Shown here in pieces: positions 1-8,720 of a stretch of DNA of 64,000 bases. This stretch comes from SSF14 sp046331245. Lineage in GTDB: Bacteria > Actinomycetota > Acidimicrobiia > Acidimicrobiales > Microtrichaceae. The notes beneath the pieces are model-generated. The model was not told the DNA's origin. It saw only the letters and a list, made by a program, of their open reading frames with translations, and made no database searches. Within the stretch, counting starts at the first letter, position 1, and the number at the start of each line of letters is the position of its first letter. Position numbers and translations under genes: made by a program. The stretch spans positions 1-64,000 of the forward strand of contig JAXLRH010000006.1 of NCBI GenBank assembly GCA_046331245.1, read 5' to 3'.

Positions 1-96
1 TACCTCTACACGAACGTCGGCAACGACCCCGACGCCCTCGCAGAAGGCCAGCGACGCTTCACCTCGGGCCAGCGCCTGGAGTGGCGCCTGCGCTGA
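1..96 (+). CDS. C-terminal tail of an unidentified protein (5' truncated)
   Basis: The window opens inside an open frame that runs 31 codons from the first base to a TGA at 94-96. The tail is polar and basic, ending in LEWRLR. I do not recognise the family from so short a piece. It converges on the carboxyltransferase gene, with only nine bases between the two stop codons. Confidence 0.5.
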   Translation, partial: YLYTNVGNDPDALAEGQRRFTSGQRLEWRLR

Positions 97-105
97 GCGC
101 CGCCC

Positions 106-1422
106 TCAGGCCCGACGACGCCGTTCGCGCGGCGCCGCCGCGAGGTCGTCGAGCGTGACCAGCACGGCGTCGGGGAGATCCTCCGCGGCGTACACCGCGT
201 CCACGATGCCCTGCTCGCGCAGCTCCAGGGCGCTCACCCGCTGACGATCGGCCATCTCGCCGGCGTGGTCGACGTCGCGGTGCACGATGGCGGACGCGGC
301 CTCCGGTGCGATGGGCGCCACCCACCCGTCGTCCGCCGCCAGCACCCGGTCGGTCGACATCCACGCGATCGCCGCGCCCCCGCTCCCCTGGCCGGCGACG
401 ACGGCGACGGTCGGCACCGACAGCATCGTGAGCGCGTCGATCGAGCGGGCGATCTCGCCGGCGAACCCCTGCCGCTCCTGCTCGCCGCTGATCACCGCGC
501 CCGCCGTGTCGATGACCGTCACGACGCTCAGACCGAGCTCCTCGGCGATCGCCATGGCCCGCCTCGCCGAGCGCAGGCCCGCGGCCGAGGGACGACTCGA
601 CGTGCGACGGTGGGCCACGACCATCGTGCGACGGCCCTCGAGGCGGCAGATCGCCGTGAGGACGTCGGGGTCGACCGACCCGGAGCGATCGCCCTGCAGC
701 TCGACGGTGGCACTGGACCGGCGCAGCAGCTCGTCGAGCACCCGGTGCCGGTCGCCGCGACGCGACGACTCCACCGCGGCCCATCCGCTGGGGCCCGCCG
801 TCGACTCGGCGGGTCGGCGAACCTCCCCCGGCGACGCCGGCGCCAGCACCGACAGGACGTCGGCCACGGCGTCGCGCAAGCGCTCGGGTGGCACCACCGC
901 GTCGACCTGGCCGTTGGCGAACAGGCCCTCGGCCGTCTGGCTCGCCGCCGGCTCGATGGGCTCGCCGATCGCCTCGGCCACGCGCGGGCCGGTGAAGCCG
1001 ATGGTGGCGCCGGGCTCGGCGAACGTGACGTGGCCCGACGAGGCCCACGAGGCGAACACGCCACCGGTCGTCGGGTTCGCGAGGTACACCACGAACCCGA
1101 GCCCGGCGTCGCGGAGACGCCGCACCGCGGCCGTCACCGGGATCATCTGCACGAACGCACGCGTGCCCTCCTGCATGCGGGCGCCGCCCGAGTTCGCGAT
1201 CGCCACCACCGGCACGCCGGCGGCGACCGCGGCGTCCACCGCGGCGACGAACCGCTGCCCCGCCGCCACGCTGAGCGTGCCCGCCGACACGTCGAAGCGG
1301 CACCACACGGCCATCACGTCGTGGCCCCCGACCCGGCAACGGGCCGCGGCAGTGGACTCGTCGTCACCCGGGAGCGGCGTGGCCGAGCCCGGGTCCGCCA
1401 ACAGACTCAACCAGTCGCGCAC
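106..1422 (-). CDS. Fused acyl-CoA carboxylase carboxyltransferase (AccD-AccA type)
   Basis: This 438-residue protein joins both carboxyltransferase halves that E. coli makes as separate subunits. The N-terminal half (about 1-180) carries the AccD-like oxyanion-hole sequence NSGGARMQEG and a TTGGV turn. The C-terminal half (about 220-430) is AccA-like, with VIDTAGA and GQGSGGAA. The AccD zinc ribbon is absent, as in many actinobacterial fusions. By family, it should transfer carboxyl from biotin to acetyl-CoA or another acyl-CoA. No biotin carboxylase or carrier protein is nearby. The gene overlaps the end of the upstream GGDEF-EAL gene by 16 bp, so the two are probably co-transcribed. The true substrate cannot be read from the sequence. 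Confidence 0.85.
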   Translation of the reverse strand: MRDWLSLLADPGSATPLPGDDESTAAARCRVGGHDVMAVWCRFDVSAGTLSVAAGQRFVAAVDAAVAAGVPVVAIANSGGARMQEGTRAFVQMIPVTAAVRRLRDAGLGFVVYLANPTTGGVFASWASSGHVTFAEPGATIGFTGPRVAEAIGEPIEPAASQTAEGLFANGQVDAVVPPERLRDAVADVLSVLAPASPGEVRRPAESTAGPSGWAAVESSRRGDRHRVLDELLRRSSATVELQGDRSGSVDPDVLTAICRLEGRRTMVVAHRRTSSRPSAAGLRSARRAMAIAEELGLSVVTVIDTAGAVISGEQERQGFAGEIARSIDALTMLSVPTVAVVAGQGSGGAAIAWMSTDRVLAADDGWVAPIAPEAASAIVHRDVDHAGEMADRQRVSALELREQGIVDAVYAAEDLPDAVLVTLDDLAAAPRERRRRA

Positions 1423-3236
1423 TCGGGAAGGTTAGCCACGAGCAGCGGCACCAATTGATCGAAGGGCATCGGCCGGGCGACGTGGAAGCCCTGCAGGAAA
1501 TCGCAGCCCATCTGGGAGAGCCGGGCCGCCGTCGCCGCGTCCTCCACGCCCTCGGCCACCACGAGGAGGCCGAGGTTGTGCCCGAGGTCGATCATCGAGC
1601 GCACCATCACCGCGGCCTCGCGGACGCTGAGCAGGTCGGCGACGAACGACTGGTCGATCTTGAGCACCGACGCCCGCACGTGCAGCAGCATCGACATCGA
1701 GGAGTAGCCCGTCCCGAAGTCGTCGATGGCCGCGCCGACCCCCATGCCGGCCAGGCGCTGGAGCACGCGGGCCGCACCCTGGGGATCCTCCATCAGCTGG
1801 CTCTCGGTGAGCTCGAGGTACAGGCCGGCGCCGGGGAGCCCGACCTCGCCGATGAGCCCCTCCAACCAGTCGATGAGCCCGCGGTCGTGCAGGTTCCGCA
1901 CCGACAGGTTGCACGACACCAACATGTCGCACCCGAGAGCCGACAGCGTGTGCGTGTCGCGGACGGCGCGGTCGATGACCCAGCGCGTGAGCTCGTCGAT
2001 GGCCCCGGAGATCTCCGCCAGCTCGATGAACTCGTCGGGCAGCAGCAACCCGTGTCGAGGGTGGCGCCAGCGCACCAGCGCCTCCATGCAGTTCAGCCGG
2101 CCCGACGACAGGTCCAGGCCGGGCTGGTACCAGACCTCCAACTGGTCGTCCGCGATCGCCGCCCGCAGTTCGCCCAGCAGGGTCACGCGACGGACGCTCG
2201 ACCGGTCGTCGGACGAGTCGTACACCCGGAACGGCCGGCCCGCCTTCTTGGCCTGGTACATCGCCACGTCGGCGTGGCGGATGAGCAGCTCGGCATCCAC
2301 GACATCGGCCTCCGCGGCCGTCCGGAGCGCGATGCCGATGCTGGCGCCCACCTCGATCGTCAGGCCGTCCACCACGAACGCGTCGCGCAGGGCGCCGGTG
2401 ATGCGATCCGCCAGCTCCACCGCCTTGGACCGTCCACACCGGGGCACGCTCACCGCGAACTCGTCGCCGCCGAGGCGGGCCACCGTCGCGTGGTCGTCCA
2501 CCACCTCGCAGATCCGGCGGCTCACGGTCACCAGCAGCTCGTCGCCCACGTGGTGCCCCAGGGCGTCGTTGACCTCCTTGAAGTTGTTGAGGTCGAGCAG
2601 CAGGAGCGCCAGCGACGCGTCGGCGGGCGCCTCGACGACACGCTCACGGAGGAGCGTGCGGTTGGCCAACCCGGTGAGCTGGTCGTGGAGGGCGCGGTGC
2701 TGCTGCTCCCGCTGCGCCGCGAGCCGCGCGCTGCGGACGACGGTCACCGTCGTGAGCACGCCGGCCCCGAGCGCCGCGAACCGCGACGCGTCGACGATCG
2801 TGACGCTCCCGTGGGTGACGCCCACGGCCACCACGAGACCCGACACGCTGATCCCGTACCCGGTCCACAGCCAGCGACGCTCCACGGACTGGCCGGCGAT
2901 CGTGAGCGTGGCGACCATCATCGCCAGGAGGCTGGTGGACGAGGTCGGCTCGGCCATGATCCAGGCGAGCATGATCCCGGCGTCGACGATCGGCACCCAG
3001 CCGGGCATCTGGCCCTTCCGCAGCGCGGCCCAGTGGGCGCCGAAGCTGTAGGGCAGCACGAGCGCGAAGTCGACGATCGGCTCCCACCACGGCAGCGCCC
3101 GCGACCGACCGAAGTACGAGAGCAGCTGGAACGCGATCACCACCAGGTGGCGGGCCGCGAAGATGACGTTCAGCTCGCGCCGATCGACGCCGTTGCCGAT
3201 GTCGGGATGTTCCGCGCCGAGGCGACTCCACCGCAT
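1407..3236 (-). CDS. Membrane GGDEF-EAL cyclic-di-GMP protein
   Basis: This 609-residue protein should control cyclic di-GMP. About five hydrophobic segments occupy residues 25-170, with no recognisable periplasmic sensor. A GGDEF domain follows with an intact RLGGDEF active-site motif, so cyclase activity is plausible. The C-terminal EAL domain keeps MEALVRW, DDFGTGYSS and LKIDQSFV, so phosphodiesterase activity is plausible too. The start ATG at 3236 is chosen because the frame keeps MRWSRL; an ATG four bases upstream is out of frame. The gene lies about 105 bp downstream of the ThDP decarboxylase on the same strand and overlaps the carboxyltransferase gene. Which activity dominates cannot be judged from sequence. 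Confidence 0.92.
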   Translation of the reverse strand: MRWSRLGAEHPDIGNGVDRRELNVIFAARHLVVIAFQLLSYFGRSRALPWWEPIVDFALVLPYSFGAHWAALRKGQMPGWVPIVDAGIMLAWIMAEPTSSTSLLAMMVATLTIAGQSVERRWLWTGYGISVSGLVVAVGVTHGSVTIVDASRFAALGAGVLTTVTVVRSARLAAQREQQHRALHDQLTGLANRTLLRERVVEAPADASLALLLLDLNNFKEVNDALGHHVGDELLVTVSRRICEVVDDHATVARLGGDEFAVSVPRCGRSKAVELADRITGALRDAFVVDGLTIEVGASIGIALRTAAEADVVDAELLIRHADVAMYQAKKAGRPFRVYDSSDDRSSVRRVTLLGELRAAIADDQLEVWYQPGLDLSSGRLNCMEALVRWRHPRHGLLLPDEFIELAEISGAIDELTRWVIDRAVRDTHTLSALGCDMLVSCNLSVRNLHDRGLIDWLEGLIGEVGLPGAGLYLELTESQLMEDPQGAARVLQRLAGMGVGAAIDDFGTGYSSMSMLLHVRASVLKIDQSFVADLLSVREAAVMVRSMIDLGHNLGLLVVAEGVEDAATAARLSQMGCDFLQGFHVARPMPFDQLVPLLVANLPECATG

Positions 3237-3341
3237 CCATGAGTCATCGGCCCCGAACGGGGTCGGGTTGACAACTCCCCCGGGGAGGTGCGGACGGCCT
3301 ACAGGCCCGTCGGCTGGGCCGACAGGCCCATCGACGCCGTC

Positions 3342-4895
3342 CTACAGGCCGAGCGGCGGCACGACCGCCTCGATGAGGCGAGGGCCACCGGCGGCGAGCG
3401 CGGCGCTCAGCTGCTCGCAGAACTCCTCGCTCGTGCTGGCCCGGGTCGCCGGCACTCCCACGCCCTGGGCCAGCGCGACGAAGTCCAGGGTCGGCCCCGT
3501 GAGGTCGAGCATGCGCAGCGCCTTCGGCCCGACGTCCGACGCGCCCACACGGTTGAGCTCCATGTTGAGCACGGCGTAGCTGTGGTTGGCGAAGATCACC
3601 GTGACGACGTCGAGCTGCTCGCGCACCTGCGTCCACAGGGCCTGCATCGTGTACATCGCCGAGCCGTCCGCCTCGAGGCACAGCACCTGGCGGTCGGGAC
3701 ATGCGACCGCCGCGCCGGTGGCCAGCGGGATGCCGATGCCGATCGCGCCGCCGGTGAGGCACAGCCAGTCGTGGCGGGGCGCTCCGGCGGTGGCGCCGGG
3801 GATGAACAGGCCCGACGTGTTGGCCTCGTCGACGACGATCGCGTCCTCGGGGAGCAGCGCGCCCAGCGCCTGCGCCACCGTCTCCGACGTGAGCGGGCCG
3901 GTGGGCAGCTCGGGGCGCGACGGCGCCGCGAGCGCCACCTCGGTCGGCGCGCCGAGGGCGTCGGCGACGGCGACCAGCAGCGCCACCGGGTCGGTGGCGA
4001 GGTCGACCTCGTGCACCTCGCACCCCTCGGGCTGGAGCACCGAGGCCTTGCCCGGGTAGGCGAAGAACGACACCGGCGACGCGGTGTCGACCACCACGAG
4101 GTGCTCGGCGCCGTCGAGCTGCATCTGCGCGAACTCTGCGAGGTAGGCGAGGCGATCGACGGAGGGGAGGCCGGCGCCGCGCTCCTGACGGGCCGGGAAG
4201 GTCTCGGCGAGCACCCGTGCGCCGGTGGCCGCCGCGATGCGGGCGGCCGCCACGAGGCCGGCCTCGCGCATGACGCGGCCGCCGACGAGCAGCACGGCCG
4301 GGGCATCGCCGGAGAACACGTCCACGAGCGAGGCCACCAGCTCGGCCGACGGCGCGGTCGCCGCAACGGGGGCGACGGGCGCGACCGGGCCGTCGGCGTC
4401 GAGCCAGCACACGTCGGCCGGGAGGATCAGGGTGGCCACCTGGTTGGGCGAGGCCATCGCCGCCGCCACGGTCGCGGCGGCGTCGCCGGCCACCTCGTCG
4501 GGCGTGGTCGAGCGGCGCACCCAGCCGGAGCACGCGCCGGCGACGGCGTCGATGTCGCTCTCGAGCGGTGCGTCGTACTGCTTGTGGTACGTCGCGTGGT
4601 CACCGACGATGTTGACGACCGGCGTGTGGGCCCGGCGGGCGTTGTGCAGGTTCGCGAAGCCGTTGCCGAGGCCGGGGCCGAGGTGCAGCAGGGTGCCGGC
4701 GGGCTTGCCGGCCATGCGTGCGTAGCCGTCGGCGGCGCCGGTGGCGCCGCCCTCGAACAGGCAGAGGATGCCCCGCATCGGCTCCACCTCGTCGAGCGCT
4801 GCGACGAAGTGCATCTCCGACGTGCCCGGGTTGGTGAAGCAGACGTCGACGCCGGCGTCGACGAGGGTCTGGATGAGTGCGCGTGCGCCGTTCAT
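3342..4895 (-). CDS. ThDP-dependent 2-oxoacid decarboxylase / acetolactate-synthase-like protein
   Basis: The 517-residue protein has the three-domain layout of the pyruvate oxidase/acetolactate synthase family. The N-terminal PYR domain has the cofactor-activating glutamate in FEGGATGAADGYARM. The C-terminal PP domain has a diphosphate motif reading EADGSAMYTMQALW instead of the usual GDG. Overall it resembles benzoylformate decarboxylase and the IlvX/MdlC group often mislabelled acetolactate synthase. No small regulatory subunit is adjacent, which argues against a branched-chain biosynthetic role. A GGAGG Shine-Dalgarno lies ten bases before the ATG. The gene sits 73 bp downstream of a glycolate-oxidase-like flavoprotein, which could supply a 2-oxoacid from a 2-hydroxyacid; that link is inference. 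Confidence 0.85.
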   Translation of the reverse strand: MNGARALIQTLVDAGVDVCFTNPGTSEMHFVAALDEVEPMRGILCLFEGGATGAADGYARMAGKPAGTLLHLGPGLGNGFANLHNARRAHTPVVNIVGDHATYHKQYDAPLESDIDAVAGACSGWVRRSTTPDEVAGDAAATVAAAMASPNQVATLILPADVCWLDADGPVAPVAPVAATAPSAELVASLVDVFSGDAPAVLLVGGRVMREAGLVAAARIAAATGARVLAETFPARQERGAGLPSVDRLAYLAEFAQMQLDGAEHLVVVDTASPVSFFAYPGKASVLQPEGCEVHEVDLATDPVALLVAVADALGAPTEVALAAPSRPELPTGPLTSETVAQALGALLPEDAIVVDEANTSGLFIPGATAGAPRHDWLCLTGGAIGIGIPLATGAAVACPDRQVLCLEADGSAMYTMQALWTQVREQLDVVTVIFANHSYAVLNMELNRVGASDVGPKALRMLDLTGPTLDFVALAQGVGVPATRASTSEEFCEQLSAALAAGGPRLIEAVVPPLGL

Positions 4896-4968
4896 GGGTG
4901 GGATTCCTCCGGTTCTGGCGTTGAATTCCGCCCCAGGAGGGCGTTCCGCGCCGGTGAAAGTAGCGGGA

Positions 4969-6345
4969 CTAGAAGACGGCGCCGGGGTTCAGGATGCCGT
5001 TGGGGTCGAAGGCGGCCTTGATGCGGCGCATGAGCGCGATCTTGGCGGGATCCTCCAGCTCGAGGAAGTAGCCGCGCTTCTCGGTGCCGAGCCCGTGCTC
5101 GCCGCTGATCGCGCCGCCCAGCTCCATGCCGGCGCGGTACAGGCCCATCATCACCTCGTGGCGCTTCTCGGGGTCGGCCTGGAACACGCCGAGGTGCACG
5201 TTGCCGTCGCCGGCGTGGCCGCAGCCGGCGATCCACGAACCGGTGTCGGCGCCCAGCTTCGACACCCGCTCCATGAACTCGGGGATCGTGGCGCGGGGGA
5301 CGACCACGTCGACCACGTCGTTCGCTCCGTTCGCCTTGGCCAGCCAGAAGGCCTTCTCCCGGGCCTCGATGAGCTGGGTCGCGGCCCCCGACGGCAGCAC
5401 GTACACGTCGAGCGCGCCGAGGTCGCTGACGAGCTCGCCGAGTCGTTCGACGTCGGCCTCGAGGCGGTCCTCGTGGGCGTTCTCCAGCACCACCACCAGG
5501 TATGCGAGCGCGGTGTCCTTGATGTCCTGCGGCACACCGAGGTCGAGCTCGCCCGAGGCGGTCATCGCCGCCATCGTGAGCAGGTCGATGTACTCGAGGA
5601 TCTGCGGGCCGATGCCGGAGTCGATGATGCGCGGCACCGCGCCGGTGACGCCCTCGAGCGTGCCGAACGGCGCCAGCACCGTCGCCGCGTGGGGCAGGCG
5701 CGGGTGCAGCTTGAGGGTGGCCTCGGTGACGATGCCGAGCGTGCCCTCCGAGCCGATGATCAGCTGCGTGAGGTCGTACCCGGTGGAGACCTTCACGATC
5801 TTGCCGCCGGAGCGGATCACCTCGCCCGTCGGCAGCACGGCCTCGACGCCGAGCACGTGGTGGCGGGTCACGCCGTACTTCACGGCGCGCATGCCACCGG
5901 CGTTGGTGTTGACGTTGCCGCCGAGGCTGGCGGAGTACTCGCCGGGGAAGACGGGATAGACGAGGCCGAGCGGGGCGAGCAGCGCGTCGAGCTCCACCAG
6001 CGTGATGCCGGGCTGCACGACGGCCGCGTGGTTCTCGGTGTCGATCTCGAGCACCCGGTTCATGCGGTCGAAGCTGATGACGATGCCGCCCTGGCGGGGA
6101 ATGCACGCGCCCGAGAGCCCGGTGCCGGCGCCGCGGGCCGTGACCGGGATGCGGTGCTCGTCGGCGTAGGTGAGGATCGACGCGACCTCCGCCGTCGACG
6201 CCGGGAACACCACTGCGTCGGGCTCGCACCAGTCGGCGTTGAGCGCCTCGTCGTGGGAGTAGTCGTCGCCGGCGTCCGCCGCGCTCCGGGCGTTGGCGCC
6301 CCCGACGATGGCGGCCATCGCCTCGATCAGTTCGGTCACACGCAC
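4969..6345 (-). CDS. FAD-linked 2-hydroxyacid oxidase/dehydrogenase (GlcD type)
   Basis: This 458-residue flavoprotein belongs to the VAO/PCMH family, close to GlcD and D-lactate dehydrogenases. The FAD-binding half has ARGAGTGLSG, GGNVNTNAGG and GSEGTLGIVTEATL. The C-terminal cap has CGHAGDGNVH and the ending SGEHGLGTEKR, whose His and Glu are typical of the active site. It should oxidise glycolate, D-lactate or another 2-hydroxyacid to the 2-oxoacid. No GlcE or GlcF partner is adjacent, so the electron acceptor is unknown. The start is a GTG with GGGGGAG just upstream; a second GTG lies two codons further in. Its promoter appears to overlap that of the divergent ProA-like gene. Confidence 0.9.
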   Translation of the reverse strand: MRVTELIEAMAAIVGGANARSAADAGDDYSHDEALNADWCEPDAVVFPASTAEVASILTYADEHRIPVTARGAGTGLSGACIPRQGGIVISFDRMNRVLEIDTENHAAVVQPGITLVELDALLAPLGLVYPVFPGEYSASLGGNVNTNAGGMRAVKYGVTRHHVLGVEAVLPTGEVIRSGGKIVKVSTGYDLTQLIIGSEGTLGIVTEATLKLHPRLPHAATVLAPFGTLEGVTGAVPRIIDSGIGPQILEYIDLLTMAAMTASGELDLGVPQDIKDTALAYLVVVLENAHEDRLEADVERLGELVSDLGALDVYVLPSGAATQLIEAREKAFWLAKANGANDVVDVVVPRATIPEFMERVSKLGADTGSWIAGCGHAGDGNVHLGVFQADPEKRHEVMMGLYRAGMELGGAISGEHGLGTEKRGYFLELEDPAKIALMRRIKAAFDPNGILNPGAVF

Positions 6346-6378
6346 TCCCCCACGTTCGCCCTCGGCACGATCGACGGC

Positions 6379-6388
6379 AGTCTAGGTT
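6379..6388. promoter_or_regulatory. Overlapping divergent -10 elements
   Basis: TAGGTT at 6383-6388 ends eight bases before the ATG at 6397, which suggests leaderless transcription of the ProA-like gene. On the other strand TAGACT at 6379-6384 is placed to start a short leader of about 27 nt before the GlcD-like gene. The two hexamers share bases, so initiation in the two directions may be mutually exclusive. Confidence 0.5.
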
Positions 6389-6396
6389 CTACGCCC

Positions 6397-7890
6397 ATGA
6401 TCGAACCTCTCGACCGATTGACCGCGGGGATGGCGATCCTGGCCGGCGGCGACCGGGTGATCCGCGTCACCGACGAGCTGGCGGCCGACTTCGCGCCCGG
6501 CGACCGACTCGTGGTCGTGGGCGAGGACGTCCTGCACATCCCGCTCGCCGAGTCGACCACTGCCGCACGTGCCGTGGGCGCCGCTGCCGACGCGTTCGCC
6601 GCGATGGGCTCGGTCAGCGACGCCCAGGTCACCGCGTTCTTCGAGGCGTTCGCCGACCGGCTCGCCGACGACGCCACCTTCGCCCCGGTGGCCGCCGCGA
6701 ACGAGGCCGACATCGAGGCCGCCCGGGCGAGGGGCCGCTCCACGACCCGACTGGTGCTGAGCGACACCATGCGCTCCGACATGATCGCCGGCCTGCGCAG
6801 CTGGGCCGCCGCCGACTCCGGCCGTGGCGCGGTGCTCGAGCGGGTGACCCACGAGGGCTGGTCCGCCGAGCTCCGGCGCGCCGGCCTCGGCGTCGTCGGC
6901 TTCGTGTTCGAGGGGCGGCCCAACGTGTTCGCCGACGCGTGCGGTGTGATCCGCTCGGGCAACACGGTCGTGTTCCGCATCGGCTCCGACGCGCTGGGCA
7001 CCGCCCGCGCCATCGTCGAGCACGCGCTCGACCCGGCGCTCGCGGCCGCCGGTCTGCCGCCGGGCACTGCGTCGCTCGTCGACTCCGCCGCCCACGCCGC
7101 GGGCTGGGCCATGTTCGGCGACGCCCGCCTCGGCCTCGCCGTGGCGCGGGGCTCCGGCACCGCCGTCACCCAGCTGGGCACGGTCGCCCGTCAGGCCGGC
7201 GTGCCCGTGAGCCTGCACGGCACCGGTGGCGCGTGGCTCGTCGCCGACGCGACCGCCGACGCCGGTGCGCTCGCCGCCGCGGTGCTGCACTCCCTCGACC
7301 GCAAGGTGTGCAATACGCTCAACGTGTGCTGCATCGTCGCGGAGCGGGCGGCCGAGCTGGTGCCGGTGGTGCTCGCCGCGGTCGGCGCCGCCGCCGACCG
7401 CCGGGGCACCAACCCCAAGCTGCACGTCGCGCCCGGCGCCGAGGCCCACGTGTCCGACGAGTGGTTCGAGCCCACCGACATCACCCGCGCCGGCGGCGCC
7501 GTGCGCGAGGCCGGAGCCGAGCGCATCGAGCTCCACGAGCTCGGCACCGAGTGGGAGTGGGAGGAGTCGCCGGAGATCAGCCTCGTCGTCGTGGACGACG
7601 CCGACGCCGCCGTCGCGCTGTTCAACGCACACTCGCCCCGTTTCGTGGCGTCGCTGGTGTCCGAGGATCCGGCTGCGCACGACCGGTTCTACGAGCTCGT
7701 GGACGCGCCGTTCGTGGGCAACGGCTTCACTCGGTGGGTCGACGGCCAGTACGCGCTCGGCAAGCCCGAGCTCGGCCTGAGCAACTGGCAGTTCGGCCGG
7801 CTCTTCGGCCGTGGCGGCGTGCTGTCGGGCGACTCGGTCTTCACCGTCCGCACCCGAGTCACCCAGACCGACCCCGGCATCCACCGGTGA
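6397..7890 (+). CDS. ProA-like aldehyde dehydrogenase (glutamate-5-semialdehyde dehydrogenase family)
   Basis: The 497-residue protein has the ProA-type aldehyde dehydrogenase fold, with VVGFVFEGRPNV, SGNTVVFRIGS and a catalytic-cysteine region at RKVCNTLNVCC, where ProA usually reads VCNAAE. ProA normally reduces gamma-glutamyl phosphate in proline synthesis and is about 420 residues long. This protein carries about 70 extra N-terminal residues of unknown role, and no ProB is adjacent. It may therefore be a ProA paralogue acting on another acyl phosphate or aldehyde. The ATG at 6397 is chosen because a TAnnnT box lies eight bases upstream. Its stop codon overlaps the GTG of the following amidase in GTGA, which indicates translational coupling. 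Confidence 0.75.
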   Translation: MIEPLDRLTAGMAILAGGDRVIRVTDELAADFAPGDRLVVVGEDVLHIPLAESTTAARAVGAAADAFAAMGSVSDAQVTAFFEAFADRLADDATFAPVAAANEADIEAARARGRSTTRLVLSDTMRSDMIAGLRSWAAADSGRGAVLERVTHEGWSAELRRAGLGVVGFVFEGRPNVFADACGVIRSGNTVVFRIGSDALGTARAIVEHALDPALAAAGLPPGTASLVDSAAHAAGWAMFGDARLGLAVARGSGTAVTQLGTVARQAGVPVSLHGTGGAWLVADATADAGALAAAVLHSLDRKVCNTLNVCCIVAERAAELVPVVLAAVGAAADRRGTNPKLHVAPGAEAHVSDEWFEPTDITRAGGAVREAGAERIELHELGTEWEWEESPEISLVVVDDADAAVALFNAHSPRFVASLVSEDPAAHDRFYELVDAPFVGNGFTRWVDGQYALGKPELGLSNWQFGRLFGRGGVLSGDSVFTVRTRVTQTDPGIHR

Positions 7891-8714
7891 ACGGTCGCCG
7901 CGGCGCGGCGCTCGTGGCGGTGCTCTGCGGAGCGCTGCTCGGGTGCGGCGCCGCCGGCTGCACGTCCCCGCACCGTGCCGCCGCCGGCCGGCCGAGCGAT
8001 CGACCTTCGGCGACGACAACCACCGTCCCGGCCGGTTCGCCCCTGCCTCTCGCCGGGCGCGTGATCGTGATCGACCCCGGACACAACGGCGGCAACGCCC
8101 GCCACGCGCGCGAGATCGCTGCGCCGGTGGACGCCGGTGGGTTCTCCAAGCCGTGCAACACCACGGGCACCGCAGGCGGCGACTACAGCGAGGCGACGTT
8201 CACCTGGGACGTGGCACGGGAGCTCGCGCCGCTGCTCGAGGCGGCCGGCGCCACCGTCGTCCTCACCCGGCCGGACAACGACGGCTGGGGGCCGTGCGTC
8301 GACCGCCGCGGCCTCACCGCCGCCGAGCACCACGCCGACCTCCTCCTCTCGATCCACGGCGACGGCTCCGCGCCGGGAGGTCGCGGGTTCCACGTGATCT
8401 CACCGGGTCGCGTGCCGGGGTACACCGACGACATCGTCGACCCGTCGGCGCGCCTCGCGACGGACGTGCGAGACGCGCTCGTCACCGCCGGCTTCACGCC
8501 CTCCACCTACACGGCGCGCCACGGCCTCGCGCAACGACGCGACCTCGGCACCCTCAACCGCGCCGGTGTTCCCGCGGCCATGGTGGAGTGCGGCAACATG
8601 CGCAACGACGCCGACCTCGCGACGATGCGATCGGCGGACGGCCATCGGCGGCTCGCCGCGGCCTTCGTGGCGGGCATCGAGGCCTACCTGGGCCTGTCGA
8701 GTGGTACCCGATAG
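7887..8714 (+). CDS. Secreted N-acetylmuramoyl-L-alanine amidase (Amidase_3), probable lipoprotein
   Basis: The 275-residue protein starts at a GTG that overlaps the stop of the ProA-like gene. Residues 1-25 form a signal peptide ending in Cys-containing sequences (LLGC, AAGC) that could act as a lipobox. A Thr/Pro-rich linker leads to a zinc amidase domain of the Amidase_3 family. Visible zinc-site motifs are VIDPGHNGG, a TWDVA segment in the usual glutamate region, and LLSIHGDG. The family cleaves the bond between muramic acid and the stem peptide. Location outside the membrane fits cell-wall turnover. Why it is coupled to a ProA-like enzyme is not evident. Confidence 0.87.
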   Translation: MNGRRGAALVAVLCGALLGCGAAGCTSPHRAAAGRPSDRPSATTTTVPAGSPLPLAGRVIVIDPGHNGGNARHAREIAAPVDAGGFSKPCNTTGTAGGDYSEATFTWDVARELAPLLEAAGATVVLTRPDNDGWGPCVDRRGLTAAEHHADLLLSIHGDGSAPGGRGFHVISPGRVPGYTDDIVDPSARLATDVRDALVTAGFTPSTYTARHGLAQRRDLGTLNRAGVPAAMVECGNMRNDADLATMRSADGHRRLAAAFVAGIEAYLGLSSGTR

Positions 8715-8720
8715 CCGCGG

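Noticed and set aside
4741..6396. N-terminal 552-codon extension of the ProA-like frame
   Set aside because: It runs antisense to the GlcD and ThDP genes. The ATG at 6397 with a -10 box and family alignment marks the real start.
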